Shown: positions 1-9,406, counted from the first letter of the stretch. The stretch is 64,000 nt of DNA from Planctomycetota bacterium (GCA_029259655.1 JAJDET010000171.1:41962-105961); one strand, 5' to 3'. Translations and numbers: made by a program. Notes: generated from the sequence alone by a model not told the origin.

Positions 1-463
1 GCTCGTGCAGGTCGCGGACGAAACCCGGGAGCGTGAAGTCCTCGGAGAGCGGCTCCGGGCCCAGGTTCCCCACGATCGAGTCCGCATTGGCGGCCCAGAC
101 GAGCCGCCCGAACTTGCGGACGTCGATGAAGTGGAACGCCCGGCCGTCGTCGAGATCCAGCCGCACGCGCCCGTGGGCCCCCGGGTCCCAGTCGGCGGCC
201 TCGACGTGCATGCGGCCGGACATGCGAAGGTGTCCGACGAGCGCACCGGCCTCGGTCCCCGCCCGTTCGAGCTCGAACACGATGTACTTGCCGCGCCTCC
301 GGACCCCGCGAACGCGGGCGCCGACGACCGCTCGATCGAACCTCCGCTTTCCCACACCGCCGAGCGTCCGCGCCCAGGACACGCTGGACGACGTGATCTC
401 GCGCCCCACGAGTCCGGGCCGGATCAAGCGCACGACCGTCTCGACCTCCGGTAGCTCGGGCAT
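1..463 (-). CDS. mutM: Formamidopyrimidine-DNA glycosylase, N-terminal part (cut by window edge)
   Basis: This is a bifunctional base-excision-repair enzyme that removes oxidised purines such as 8-oxoguanine and nicks the abasic site. The protein begins MPELPEVETVVR, the hallmark Fpg/Nei N-terminus in which Pro2 is the Schiff-base nucleophile and Glu3 is catalytic. The RRGKY motif that carries the conserved beta-turn lysine follows near residue 55. About 154 residues are visible; the helix-two-turn-helix and zinc finger lie beyond the edge, so completeness cannot be judged. The ATG overlaps the TGA of the upstream DUF983 gene (TGATG), which suggests translational coupling. MutM rather than Nei is favoured by the ELPEVETV motif. 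Confidence 0.95.
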   Translation of the reverse strand, partial: MPELPEVETVVRLIRPGLVGREITSSSVSWARTLGGVGKRRFDRAVVGARVRGVRRRGKYIVFELERAGTEAGALVGHLRMSGRMHVEAADWDPGAHGRVRLDLDDGRAFHFIDVRKFGRLVWAANADSIVGNLGPEPLSEDFTLPGFVRDLHE

Positions 464-867
464 CAGGCTCGAGGGTCGACCCAGGGCTCGCGGTTCTTGA
501 CGTCCGTCCAGTACTCGATCGCGACCCACAACCCCATCGAGTAGGGCAAGAAGCCCACGCAGAAGGCGAGCGCGACGGGAATCGAGACGGCGAGGGAGAC
601 GGCAACGCCCCAGTCGGTGAAGAGGACCACGGCGAAGACCATCAAGGCGGCGAAGACCTGGGTGACGGCGGCGGAGAGATACATGGAGCCTGTCTGTGAG
701 CCCGGCTCCCGCCGGTAGACGAGGCCGCACTCGGGGCACGCCTCGCCGAGGCGGGCGAAACGACGAAACAGGGGGCCTCGACTGCACTGGGGACAGCGCC
801 CGGCCGCTGCCCGGCGGACGAAGTCCCACCAACCGGGCGCGGGGGGCTCGCTCGAATCGTGGGTCAC
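463..867 (-). CDS. DUF983 family membrane protein with zinc ribbon
   Basis: A 134-residue protein of unknown biochemical role. It starts at a GTG (MTHDSSEPP); the reading frame stays open far upstream, but that part is low-complexity antisense shadow. Residues 20-50 hold the DUF983 signature, a CPQCSRGPLF motif and a second CPEC pair forming a likely zinc ribbon. Two hydrophobic helices follow (around residues 63-85 and 88-112). DUF983 proteins are often annotated near cytochrome oxidase or cell-envelope genes, but no respiratory gene is next to this one. It is transcribed with mutM, whose start overlaps its stop. Confidence 0.85.
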   Translation of the reverse strand: MTHDSSEPPAPGWWDFVRRAAAGRCPQCSRGPLFRRFARLGEACPECGLVYRREPGSQTGSMYLSAAVTQVFAALMVFAVVLFTDWGVAVSLAVSIPVALAFCVGFLPYSMGLWVAIEYWTDVKNREPWVDPRA

Positions 868-922
868 GAACGCAGCATACGTCCAGGGAGAACGAGCGTC
901 GGGGAGAGCACGACCTATCCTG

Positions 923-3079
923 ATGACGATGCAACAGGACGTCCCGGGCGCACGGGTGAAACGCAGGGGTTCCGGGCGGTGGCTCATCGCGCTCGCGATC
1001 CTCGTCGCGCTCCTGTTTCTGCTGCGAGTGGGGCTGGCCCCCGGTGACTCGGAGTCACCGGGGGCGCCGGAGCCCGTCGAGGATCCGGAGGCCGACCCGG
1101 CCGAGGTGAACCCGATGAGCGGAGGTGCACCCGACGAGGTGCTCCTCTTCGGCCGTTGTGTGGCCGGCGAATCGGAGGAAGGCATCGCGGGGTCGGGGGT
1201 GGTCGTCCTGGGCGCCACGTCGCAGGCGGAAGCGACGTCCGGACCGGACGGCCGCTTCGAGGTGCCCTGGAGGGGCGGAGGGCCGGCCGCGATTCGGGTG
1301 CTGGCGCGCCCCGGATGGAGCTCCGAGCAGCGCGAACTGGCCCCCGACGAGCTCGCCGGTTCCACGGAGATCCGGCTCGTCGTCGAGGCCGACGCTCGAG
1401 CACGACTCCTGGGGCGGGTGATCGACGCCCGCACCGGCGAGGGCTTGCCCGCGCTCGCGCTGGTCGTGACCACCCTGGACGCTCCGGCGGAGAGCGCGAT
1501 CCTCTCGACCGACTCGACCGGGCGCTTCACATCCGAGACCGAGCTCCCGGCTCGATCCCTCTCGATCGAAGTCGCGGACGAGCCCCCCGAGGGCCGTGTC
1601 GTTCTCGGTCGGTTCTCGATCGACCACTCGACCGCCGGCCCGGACGCGCTCTTCGAGGTGTGGATCGGACCCACCCGGCGTCTCCGCATCGCAGGTGGCC
1701 CACCCGACGGGTGGAAGACGAGACTGGTGGAACGACACGGTGACCCGGAGCTCTCCGGCATCCTGTGGCGCACTCCCGGGGGCTGGGAGCTCGGTCGCGC
1801 CGAGACGGAGGTCGATGAACGCCCGTGGAGCTGGCTCGCGCTGCGCCCGGGCCAGGAGGGCGAACTGCCGTTCCTCCGCTACCCGACCATCGAGCGCGAC
1901 CCGGATCCGTCGTTCTCACCGTTCCTCGAGCTCGAGACCGAAGATGGAACGCACCGAGGCATCGCAGCGCTCGATGCGATCCTCTCCGAGGCCGGGGCTC
2001 CCGTCGCAGTGACCGCACGACGCGTGGGAACGCTCCGAGGAGTGCTGGACACGGGAGGCGGAACGCTCGATCCGGACGAGGTACAGCTCTGGCTGCGCTC
2101 GAGAGGAGGGGCCGCCCGGGGACCGTGGTTCGTCGAGGAGAACGGGTCGTTCGAGATCGACGACCTCGACCCCGCGAGCTACCGCCTCTCGGTCCTGGCC
2201 CCGTTGCGAGCGCCGGTGGACGTCGATTTCGACCTCGCGCAGGGGATCACCGACCTCCCACCGATCGCGTTCCCGGCGGCCGACGACGCTCACGCGATCC
2301 GCGGCCTCCTCGAATGCGACCGGGGGCACGCACGCGGTGCCGTCCTGGTCGAGATCGAGGGCACCGAGCCACGCGCTACGCGGACGCTGCTCCTCCGTAT
2401 CGGGGGAGCGAGGGTCGCGCGGACGGAGCGATTCCGCGTCGACGATCTTCCCGGCGGACGCTACGTCGTGCGGACGGAGTCGATCGAGGGCGAGCACCGG
2501 TTCACTCCCGACGAGGTCCAGCTCGTGACGCCGGCTCCAGCAATGCACTTCCGTTGCTCGGGGACCACGTCGTCCGAGCTCCTGGAGCTGGACGTCCACG
2601 ACGCGCGGACCGGAGAGCTCCTGGGCTCACCCCGCCTCGAGCTGGGAGCTCACCGGCTACTCCCGTTCAGCTGGCCCGAGTCGCGACCGGTCCAGCGCTG
2701 GTACCACTGGCCGAGCAGCACGCGGAGGCGGTGGAGCGTGTCGGTGCCCGGCTATCAACCCGCATCGGGAGACGCCGCCGACCCGCGCGTGTTCACCGGA
2801 TCGCCTCGGAGCCTCTCCGTGGCAATGGAACGAGGGTTCGGAATCCGGATCGCAGTCCGACGCGAGTCCGGCGAAGAGCAGGCCGTTCCCGACATCCGCG
2901 TCCGGGCGGACGGCAAGCCGGTGGGATCCACGGACGAACGTGGAGAGCTCCTCCTGGGGCTCCCCGATCCCCCGCAGAGGCTCGAGCTCCTCCACGGATC
3001 CTGGAAGGTCGTCGAGCTCCTGACCCGACAGGACGGCGACGGCCTGGATCGGCTCGTCGCGCTCGTCGTGCCGAGATGA
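923..3079 (+). CDS. Membrane-anchored protein with carboxypeptidase-regulatory-like domains
   Basis: A 718-residue protein. A positively charged N-terminus (VKRRGSGRW) precedes one hydrophobic helix at residues 20-37, which fits a signal anchor or uncleaved signal peptide. The rest looks extracytoplasmic and consists of repeated beta-sandwich modules. The clearest is around residues 72-130, with the pattern G-x-V-x-G, a variable loop, then T-S-G-P-D-G-R-F-E, as in carboxypeptidase-regulatory-like (CarboxypepD_reg/PEGA-type) domains. Similar T-D-S-T-G-R-F and T-D-E-R-G-E-L stretches recur at about 193 and 673. No catalytic motif is visible. A second ATG lies two codons downstream (MTMQ), so the exact start is uncertain. 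Its function is unknown; adhesion or envelope structure is a guess. Confidence 0.7.
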   Translation: MTMQQDVPGARVKRRGSGRWLIALAILVALLFLLRVGLAPGDSESPGAPEPVEDPEADPAEVNPMSGGAPDEVLLFGRCVAGESEEGIAGSGVVVLGATSQAEATSGPDGRFEVPWRGGGPAAIRVLARPGWSSEQRELAPDELAGSTEIRLVVEADARARLLGRVIDARTGEGLPALALVVTTLDAPAESAILSTDSTGRFTSETELPARSLSIEVADEPPEGRVVLGRFSIDHSTAGPDALFEVWIGPTRRLRIAGGPPDGWKTRLVERHGDPELSGILWRTPGGWELGRAETEVDERPWSWLALRPGQEGELPFLRYPTIERDPDPSFSPFLELETEDGTHRGIAALDAILSEAGAPVAVTARRVGTLRGVLDTGGGTLDPDEVQLWLRSRGGAARGPWFVEENGSFEIDDLDPASYRLSVLAPLRAPVDVDFDLAQGITDLPPIAFPAADDAHAIRGLLECDRGHARGAVLVEIEGTEPRATRTLLLRIGGARVARTERFRVDDLPGGRYVVRTESIEGEHRFTPDEVQLVTPAPAMHFRCSGTTSSELLELDVHDARTGELLGSPRLELGAHRLLPFSWPESRPVQRWYHWPSSTRRRWSVSVPGYQPASGDAADPRVFTGSPRSLSVAMERGFGIRIAVRRESGEEQAVPDIRVRADGKPVGSTDERGELLLGLPDPPQRLELLHGSWKVVELLTRQDGDGLDRLVALVVPR

Positions 3080-3104
3080 CGCGCGCTTCGGGTGGATACG
3101 AAAC

Positions 3105-3135
3105 GACGCCGCCGCAGGGGGGCTGCGGCGGCGTC
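3105..3135. terminator. 13-bp perfect hairpin between convergent genes
   Basis: GACGCCGCCGCAG (3105-3117) is the exact reverse complement of CTGCGGCGGCGTC (3123-3135), separated by five G. It lies 25 bp after the plus-strand gene ending at 3079 and 40 bp after the minus-strand gene ending at 3176, so it could stop transcription from both sides. Only the minus strand has a short T-rich stretch after it (GTTTCGT), so rho-independent function is plausible but unproven. Confidence 0.6.
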
Positions 3136-3175
3136 GGGAAGGATCTCCGGAGAGAGCCCGGAGACGCTGGCTCGG

Positions 3176-4024
3176 CTATCGCCTCATGAGAAGGACGCCC
3201 TGGCCGTTGTTGGAATCGCTCTGATGCTCGACCTGCATGCGCGCGACGCTCTCGTAGTCCGTGCGCTGCTGATCACTGGCCAGGAACTCGAGCTCGGCCT
3301 CCTGGCGACTGCGCATCTCGGAGAGTCTCGCGACCATGTGGTCGATGCTCGCCACCTCGAAGCTCGAGAGCTCGTCGATGGTCTGCCGGCGGTCGTCCAT
3401 GATCTCGATCAGGCGCTCGTTGCGGGCGATCGCGTCGACCTGACGCTCGAGCTGCCAGAGCTGGGCCTGGAACTGCGCATACTCGGTCTCGAGCTGGGCG
3501 AGCACGTCCAGCATGCGCCCCTCTTGCTGGCGCAGGTACTCGGCATCGTGCATCGCGTCGGCGGCGCGCCCGGCGTAGACCGCCAGGGTTTGCTCGATCT
3601 GACGTCCCCGCGTACGCACACGCTCCCGGACATAGTTCCCCTCGTAGCTCGCGGCGAGCACTCCGTCGTCGCTGGAAGCGGCGGGGAGGGAATCGAGGTC
3701 GGCTCGGGCGAGCTCGACGACACGCTCGGAGATCTTCCCGTCGCGGTCGAGCTGTCGGATCTGCTCTTGCAGCTCGGCGAGGTCGCCGCGCAGCTCGGAG
3801 ATCCGCTCCGGGTACTCGCGTTCCAGCTCGCGGAGCTGAGCGCGAAGGGCGACCGGGTCGTCCAGGTTGGCATCGATCGTCTCGAGCACGGTGCCCTGGA
3901 TTTGGTCGAAGATCACGGCACTCCGTTCAGGCCCGGCGATGAGGACTGTTGCCCCGACTGCCACGCCGGTGACCACACTCCCGACCACGGCCGTGCGGAG
4001 TAGCTTCTTGCAGATACTAGCCAT
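3176..4024 (-). CDS. Secreted or membrane-anchored coiled-coil protein
   Basis: A 282-residue protein. Residues 1-30 (MASICKKLLRTAVVGS then a hydrophobic run) form a signal peptide or N-terminal anchor. From about residue 50 onward the sequence is almost entirely heptad-like helix rich in L, E, R and Q, with only a short break near residues 110-135. I recognise no enzymatic motif and cannot name the family. It reads divergently from the sigma-factor gene with about 170 bp between them, so a shared regulatory region is possible. A structural or envelope-stress role would fit the context but is inference. Confidence 0.7.
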   Translation of the reverse strand: MASICKKLLRTAVVGSVVTGVAVGATVLIAGPERSAVIFDQIQGTVLETIDANLDDPVALRAQLRELEREYPERISELRGDLAELQEQIRQLDRDGKISERVVELARADLDSLPAASSDDGVLAASYEGNYVRERVRTRGRQIEQTLAVYAGRAADAMHDAEYLRQQEGRMLDVLAQLETEYAQFQAQLWQLERQVDAIARNERLIEIMDDRRQTIDELSSFEVASIDHMVARLSEMRSRQEAELEFLASDQQRTDYESVARMQVEHQSDSNNGQGVLLMRR

Positions 4025-4194
4025 CTTTTTTGGGTCCTCTCGTCTGGCCCGGGGGACGTTCCCCGAGCGGGTTCCGAGAGGTTGTTGGGAGGTAGCGGGG
4101 CCCGATTTCGCCGGCGGGACGGCCTTTTCGAGGAATGGATGTGGCCTCTGCGCGTGATCGTCGGGGCCGGTTACCCTCGATACCCATCCTGCCC

Positions 4195-4974
4195 ATGCCG
4201 CCTCTACCGACCGATCTCACCACGGGCTTCGTGGGCCGCCTGCGCGCCCGCGACCCACAGGCCTGGTTCGAGCTGTGGGAGACGTTCGGACCGGTCCTCA
4301 GGAGCCAGCTCCGACGCTGGGGCCGGGGGCGAATCGGGGTCGAGACGGTCCAGGACCTCTCCCAGGAGACGCTCGCGGCCCTGGCAGGGGCCATCGATCA
4401 ACACGACCCGTCTCGGGGGGCGCGCTTCTCGACGTGGCTGCTCGCCATCGCCAAGTACACGTTCGGCGACGAGATGGATCGCCGGATGGCCAAGAAGCGC
4501 GGCGAGGGGAGAAAGCCGCTCTCCATTGAAGAGGAGTGGGTCGGCGCGTCAGGGCTCCCCACGCCGTCGGAGTCCTACGAGCAGGCCGTCTTCGGCGCCA
4601 AGATCGAAGCGGCCATCCGCATGACGGAGCGCGAGACCGAGTTCGTCGAGTTCTCGATCTATCGCATGCGGATTCTCGAGGGGAAGAGCGGCAAGGAGGT
4701 CGCCAAGGCCGTCGCGGTCTCGGAGCCCACGGTGAGCCGGCGGCTGGCCGCCGTGCGCAAGAGGGTTCGGGGTCACCTGACGGAGGTCATCGCCAAGTAC
4801 AGCTTCACGGAGGAAGAGCTCGAGGAGGGGCTGCGAAAGGCCCTCGGGACCAATCCCACTAAGGCTGACGACGCGCTCTTCGACGAGGCCATTGCCGAGA
4901 TCTGGCGTCGGCAGGTGGACCAACGAGCCGAAGCAGCGGCCCGAGAAACAGGACAGGAAGGGGCCACACGATGA
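4195..4974 (+). CDS. ECF-type RNA polymerase sigma factor
   Basis: A 259-residue sigma-70 family protein from the ATG that begins MPPLPTDLT; an in-frame ATG 60 bp upstream would add 20 low-complexity residues and is less likely. Region 2 spans about residues 15-95 with the pattern D-L-S-Q-E-T then F-S-T-W-L-L-A-I-A-K, typical of ECF factors. Region 4 lies near 165-210, with the helix-turn-helix EGKSGKEVAKAVAVSEPTVS. About 50 extra residues follow region 4, longer than in a minimal ECF factor. Its last four bases overlap the start of the membrane kinase gene (ATGA), so kinase and sigma factor are probably co-translated and functionally linked, as in planctomycete ECF groups paired with Ser/Thr kinases. 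Confidence 0.85.
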   Translation: MPPLPTDLTTGFVGRLRARDPQAWFELWETFGPVLRSQLRRWGRGRIGVETVQDLSQETLAALAGAIDQHDPSRGARFSTWLLAIAKYTFGDEMDRRMAKKRGEGRKPLSIEEEWVGASGLPTPSESYEQAVFGAKIEAAIRMTERETEFVEFSIYRMRILEGKSGKEVAKAVAVSEPTVSRRLAAVRKRVRGHLTEVIAKYSFTEEELEEGLRKALGTNPTKADDALFDEAIAEIWRRQVDQRAEAAARETGQEGATR

Positions 4975-7055
4975 TCATCTCGAGCTTCACGGGGCTGTTG
5001 ACCTTCCTCATCGCGATCGTCCTGGTCCTGGCCCTGCCGGTGGCCGTGTTCTGGCTCCTGTTCAAGCTCGTCTCGGGCTGCTGCTGGCTCCTGTGGAAGG
5101 GAACGAGGGGCGTCGCCACGGGCGTGGGCTGGACCGCGCGAGGCGTGGGGTTCTCGGTCGCCCATGTCTTCGAGTTCGTGAAGAACACGATCCTCGACAC
5201 CCTGAGGTTCACGGGTGCCCTGCTCACGAGTGTCTTCGTGATCCCGCCCATCCTCGGCAACGTCCTCCTGGGCCGGTGGTCGGCCGCCAACCACTACGGG
5301 CGGGCCTTCGAACGCGAGCTCAAGGAAGCCTGGATCCGCCTGTACCGGGTCGCCATCGGGAACCCCGTCCGGCTGCTGGGCCTCCGCGCGCTCACGGAGG
5401 GCGTGGAGGAACGACTGCCCGAGGTCATGGCCTTCGCGCCGGGGTCGGACAGTCCCCGGGGTGGTGAGGCGCGCTTCCGCGGCTACGTCGTGCGCGGCTC
5501 ACTGCCGCGCGGCGGATCGGGTGCACGGCTCTACATCGCCGAGCCGACTGCCGAGAAGCGCGACGAGCTCGCCAGAGCGAAGCTCATCTGCCCCTCGACC
5601 GTCGTCATCAAGGCGTTCTTCCTCGAGGACGGCTCTACCCTGCCGCAGATCGTGCGCGAGAGCAGAGCGCTCACCGCGGCGAAGGAGCTCGGGCTGGTGC
5701 TCGACCACACGCTCGAGCAGGAGAGCTTCTGGTACGTGATGCCCTTCGTCCCGGGTAGCGACCTCGCGGAGGTGACGCGCAGCCTGCACCAGCGCGCCGG
5801 GGACGAGGGCCTGGCGGAGAGCGGCCTGCGCGAGGTGATGGCCTACGCCGCCCAGATCCTGGGAACGCTCGAGCGCTTCCACACTGCCGGAATGTGGCAC
5901 AAGGACATCAAGCCCGCGAACGTGATCGTCTCCTCCGACGGTTACGCGCACCTGGTCGACTTCGGGCTCGTGACGCCGCTGCGCTCGGCGATGACACTCA
6001 CGACGCACGGGACCGAGTTCTTCCGCGATCCCGAGATGGTCCGGCTCGCGATGCAGGGCGTGAAGGTGCACGAGGTCGACGGCGTGAAGTTCGACCTCTA
6101 CAGCGCCGGAGCCGTTCTGTACTCGATGGTCGAGAACTCCTTCCCGGCCCACGGCAGCCTGTCACAAGTATCCAAGCGCTGCCCTGAGTCCCTGCGCTGG
6201 ATCGTGCGCCGTGCGATGGCGGACACCAAGAACCGCTACTCGTCGGCCCGCGAGATGCTCGCCGACCTGGTCGCGGTCATGGAGTCGGCGGATCCCTTCG
6301 CGGTCGGCCCGGCGGATCTGCCCTCGTTCCGCGGAGACTCGACACTGGTGGCCAGCCTGGATCCGGAGCGGTTCACGCCGCCGTCCCCGACGGGCTTCAC
6401 GCCTCTGCCGTCCGAACCGCTCCCGAAGAAGAGCAAGCCGATACGCCGCCGCATCCACGGTGCGGTGCTCGCGGCCTCCCTGCTCTTCTTCGCGCTGCTC
6501 TCGTTCGGGGCCCTGGTAACGGTCGGCGGCGTCCGCGACGCCTCGGCCGTGCACTACGTTCCGCAGGCATCTCAGGCGATGGTAGTCGCCGAGACCTCCG
6601 AGACCTGCTACGTGCACGAGGATCACATCCACCACTCGGAATTCTGCAAGGGGCACACAGGATCGGAGCTCGCTCGCGCAATGCCCGAGCGTCTGCTCTC
6701 CGGCGAGCCCTTCGACGTCCTGATCGTGAACGACCTGCCGCCGACGCTGGAGACCGGCGTGCTCGAAGAGCTCGAGAACAGCCTGCGCGATTCGCAGATG
6801 GTCCCGCACGGACTCCGGCTGGAGGACGAACGAGAGCTCGAATGGCTGGCCGAGACGCGTCGTGTCGCGGGGGTCGCCTTCCCGTTCGACGGCGAGGTCG
6901 AAGACCGCCTGGAGCGCTACCTCGCCGACAACGACGTCCTGGACGCTCTGTACTGGCTGGGCACGGGCCCCGAGGGAGTCCTCGTGCATCGGATCATCGC
7001 GCCGCCCTCGGAGGGCGAGGCGCCCGCTCACGTGGCGGACGCCGTCTTGCGCTGA
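4971..7055 (+). CDS. Membrane Ser/Thr protein kinase
   Basis: A 694-residue Hanks-type kinase. Hydrophobic segments occupy residues 7-35 and 80-100. The kinase domain spans about 170-440: VVIK with Lys214 for ATP, Glu230 as its partner, the catalytic loop HKDIKPAN (310-317, Asp312) and the DFG at 330-332. A single helix at 497-520 is followed by about 175 residues that contain a His/Cys-containing patch (CYVHEDHIHHSEFC) and may lie outside the membrane. All key catalytic residues are present, so it should be active. It overlaps the sigma-factor gene by four bases and may transduce an envelope signal to that factor. The lack of PASTA or TPR sensor domains means the signal cannot be guessed. 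Confidence 0.88.
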   Translation: MIISSFTGLLTFLIAIVLVLALPVAVFWLLFKLVSGCCWLLWKGTRGVATGVGWTARGVGFSVAHVFEFVKNTILDTLRFTGALLTSVFVIPPILGNVLLGRWSAANHYGRAFERELKEAWIRLYRVAIGNPVRLLGLRALTEGVEERLPEVMAFAPGSDSPRGGEARFRGYVVRGSLPRGGSGARLYIAEPTAEKRDELARAKLICPSTVVIKAFFLEDGSTLPQIVRESRALTAAKELGLVLDHTLEQESFWYVMPFVPGSDLAEVTRSLHQRAGDEGLAESGLREVMAYAAQILGTLERFHTAGMWHKDIKPANVIVSSDGYAHLVDFGLVTPLRSAMTLTTHGTEFFRDPEMVRLAMQGVKVHEVDGVKFDLYSAGAVLYSMVENSFPAHGSLSQVSKRCPESLRWIVRRAMADTKNRYSSAREMLADLVAVMESADPFAVGPADLPSFRGDSTLVASLDPERFTPPSPTGFTPLPSEPLPKKSKPIRRRIHGAVLAASLLFFALLSFGALVTVGGVRDASAVHYVPQASQAMVVAETSETCYVHEDHIHHSEFCKGHTGSELARAMPERLLSGEPFDVLIVNDLPPTLETGVLEELENSLRDSQMVPHGLRLEDERELEWLAETRRVAGVAFPFDGEVEDRLERYLADNDVLDALYWLGTGPEGVLVHRIIAPPSEGEAPAHVADAVLR

Positions 7056-7139
7056 GCCGGGTCCGGAAGTCCTTTCCGCGCGGGGTTTTCTCTTGGGTCG
7101 GGTCGGATTCGAGTCCGACATGACCACCGGAGTTCCCCG

Positions 7140-7919
7140 ATGTTCTTCGACTGGCTCAAGCGCAAGGACCCCAAGCCCGAGGAGACCCTGCCTCCCGACG
7201 GCCGGGAGTGTTACCGGCGGAAGCAGTCCAAGATCCTCGTTCTTCGCGCGACGGTTCATCCCGAGTCCGGTGGTGCCTTCGAGGGCGAGTTCCTCGATGT
7301 CTCGGTAGGCGGTACGGCCGTCCGCTTCACACTCGCGGCCGACCCGGGCATGCACGCAGGAGACGTCGCCGAGCTCACGATAAAGAGCAAGGACCGCAGA
7401 GAATACGTCCGGACTCCTGCGCGCGTCGTCTACGTCGCACCGGGAGGAGAGCAGCACTGGCGGTACGGTTTCGAGTTCATCAGCATCGGCAACCTCTACA
7501 GCCAGCTCGACGAGTTCTACGCGCGGTTCTTCAACCGCCGTTCGTCACCGCGAGTACCCGTACCCGCGGAGCAGCGGATCCCGGTGAAGGTTCTGTGGGG
7601 TGACAACGAGCTCGCCGGAAAGGCTCACGACCTCTCGGCGACCGGCATGAGCCTCGCGATCCCCGAGGACAAGGCCGAACGACTGGCCGAGATCGAGCGC
7701 GTTCGCCTGCGCTTCCGGATCCCCGGCATCGAAGAGGAGCTCTACGGTCCCGCGACGATCCGTCATCGGCTTCCGACGCTCGGACGCGCGCTCTTCGGCA
7801 TCGAGTTCGATCTGGAGCGCGAGGACGGCTTGGGTGCCAGCGCCGAGGCCCTGAGGAACTACGCGTTCAAGCGCCAGGAAGAGCTCGATCGCTGGGATGC
7901 CGCGCTCGGAGCGGCCTAG
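7140..7919 (+). CDS. Tandem PilZ-domain protein
   Basis: A 259-residue protein that appears to hold two PilZ-like beta barrels. The first (about residues 22-125) has an RRKQ start and a DVSVGGTAV motif. The second (about 133-235) has R-R-S-S-P-R followed by DLSATGMSL, close to the RxxxR...DxSxxG cyclic-di-GMP consensus. PilZ proteins bind cyclic di-GMP and control motility, exopolysaccharide or gene expression. The second domain keeps the ligand-binding residues better than the first. There is no membrane segment. The gene follows the kinase by 84 bp on the same strand and may belong to the same transcript. A short basic/acidic N-terminus (FDWLKRKDPKP) precedes the domains. Confidence 0.8.
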   Translation: MFFDWLKRKDPKPEETLPPDGRECYRRKQSKILVLRATVHPESGGAFEGEFLDVSVGGTAVRFTLAADPGMHAGDVAELTIKSKDRREYVRTPARVVYVAPGGEQHWRYGFEFISIGNLYSQLDEFYARFFNRRSSPRVPVPAEQRIPVKVLWGDNELAGKAHDLSATGMSLAIPEDKAERLAEIERVRLRFRIPGIEEELYGPATIRHRLPTLGRALFGIEFDLEREDGLGASAEALRNYAFKRQEELDRWDAALGAA

Positions 7920-7960
7920 AGAGGTGGATCCCGGCGGCCGCCCTAGGTAGACAGGGCGCC

Positions 7961-9400
7961 GTGCAGAGCTCGAGTCGAAAGCTCCTCGCTGTTGCGGCAC
8001 TGTTCGCGCTAGCGCTCGCGGTCCGCCTCTTCCACCTCGATCACCAGAGCCTCTGGCACGACGAGGCGTTCACGATCCTCGCCAGCCGCAAGGACTGGGG
8101 AGGGATGATCCGGGACCTCGTGGTGGACTTCAACCACCCGCCGCTGCACTACGTCCTGGTCCACCTGGCTTTCGGGGCGCTCGATGTGAGCCCCTTCGTG
8201 GCGCGCCTCCCCTCGGCGATCCTCGGGGCCGCCGCCATCCCGGTGCTGTACCTCCTCGGACGTCGGCTGTATCCGGGAGCGACGGGCCTCGTGGCTTCGC
8301 TCCTGCTGCTCTTCTCGCAGCAAGCACTCGTCTTCTCGCAGACCGCCCGTGGGTACTCGCAGCTCCTCTTCTTCTCGGTCGCGGCGATGCACCTCTACCT
8401 GGTCGCGCTGCAGGACCGGAGCAGAGCGGCGTGGTACGGAGCCGTCGTGTGCGCGACGCTCGCGCTCTACAGCCACTTCTACGCATCGTTCGTGGTCGCG
8501 GCCTGCCTACTGTTCCTGCTCGCCACGCATCGACGCCACTCGCTCTCGATTTCCTGGATGGTCGGTGGGGTCCTCCTCGCGCTAGGAGCTGCGGTGCCAT
8601 GGCTGCTCTCCGGTGTGCTCGAGGAAGCCCGGTCAGGTCCGGCGACGACCTTCATGGAGCAGTCCGTGTGGCGTCGATCGAGCTGGCGCTCGCTGCCCGA
8701 CACCGTGGATGCCTTCGGCAACGGGCGCGTCGCGGGGATCTACGAGGACTCTCCAGTCTGGAGCATCCTCGCCGCCGGCCTCCTCTTCGCCGTCCCCGCG
8801 CTTCTCGCCGCACGCTCGCTCCTGCGACGTGGCGACCCGGACCGCGATGCGACGCTCTTCCTGCTCCTCATGTCGGCGTTGCCGATCTTCACGGCCTGGG
8901 CCCTCGGCCACGCCGGACTCGCCTACCGGCCCCGGTACGTGGCCTTCGCTCTCCCGCCCTACTACCTCCTGGTGGCGCGCGGGCTCCTCTCGATCTCGGC
9001 CCCCCGCTTGCGCGCCGCCTGTCTCGCGGCCTGCCTGGTGTTCGCTGTCTTCGCGGCTCACGCGGCGCTCGCTCTCCCCTACCGCGCGAACTACAGAGAC
9101 GGGCTGGCGACCGTCGCCGACGCCTGGCGTGACGGTGACGGTCTGGTCTTCTCCCCGTGGGGTGAGCCCAGACAGTGGGAGCTCTACCGCGAGGATCACC
9201 CGGCGCTCGTCACACGTCCGTTTCCGGACGTCGCTGACGGTGACACCGACGCCCAGCGCGTCTGGCTGGTCACGTACCTGAAGCCCGGGGCCCGCGGAAG
9301 GGCCTACAGACACCTCGAGGCGTTCGACGAGCACTGGAGCCTCGAGGAGCGTCACGCGTTCTACCGCGTCGTCGTCGGACTGTACGTCCCGCGCCCCTGA
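7961..9400 (+). CDS. Family 39-type membrane glycosyltransferase
   Basis: A 479-residue polytopic membrane protein with about ten hydrophobic helices. The N-terminal loop after the first helix reads HLDHQSLWHDEAFT, which contains the D-E pair typical of GT39/ArnT-like (GT-C fold) transferases that take sugars from polyprenyl-phosphate donors. The tail after about residue 370 is soluble and probably extracytoplasmic. The gene starts with GTG, about 40 bp after the PilZ gene. Acceptor and donor cannot be read from the sequence; protein O-glycosylation or lipid-glycan modification are the usual roles. Its neighbours (kinase, PilZ) suggest envelope regulation but give no direct link. Confidence 0.82.
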   Translation: MQSSSRKLLAVAALFALALAVRLFHLDHQSLWHDEAFTILASRKDWGGMIRDLVVDFNHPPLHYVLVHLAFGALDVSPFVARLPSAILGAAAIPVLYLLGRRLYPGATGLVASLLLLFSQQALVFSQTARGYSQLLFFSVAAMHLYLVALQDRSRAAWYGAVVCATLALYSHFYASFVVAACLLFLLATHRRHSLSISWMVGGVLLALGAAVPWLLSGVLEEARSGPATTFMEQSVWRRSSWRSLPDTVDAFGNGRVAGIYEDSPVWSILAAGLLFAVPALLAARSLLRRGDPDRDATLFLLLMSALPIFTAWALGHAGLAYRPRYVAFALPPYYLLVARGLLSISAPRLRAACLAACLVFAVFAAHAALALPYRANYRDGLATVADAWRDGDGLVFSPWGEPRQWELYREDHPALVTRPFPDVADGDTDAQRVWLVTYLKPGARGRAYRHLEAFDEHWSLEERHAFYRVVVGLYVPRP

Positions 9401-9406
9401 GCGCGA

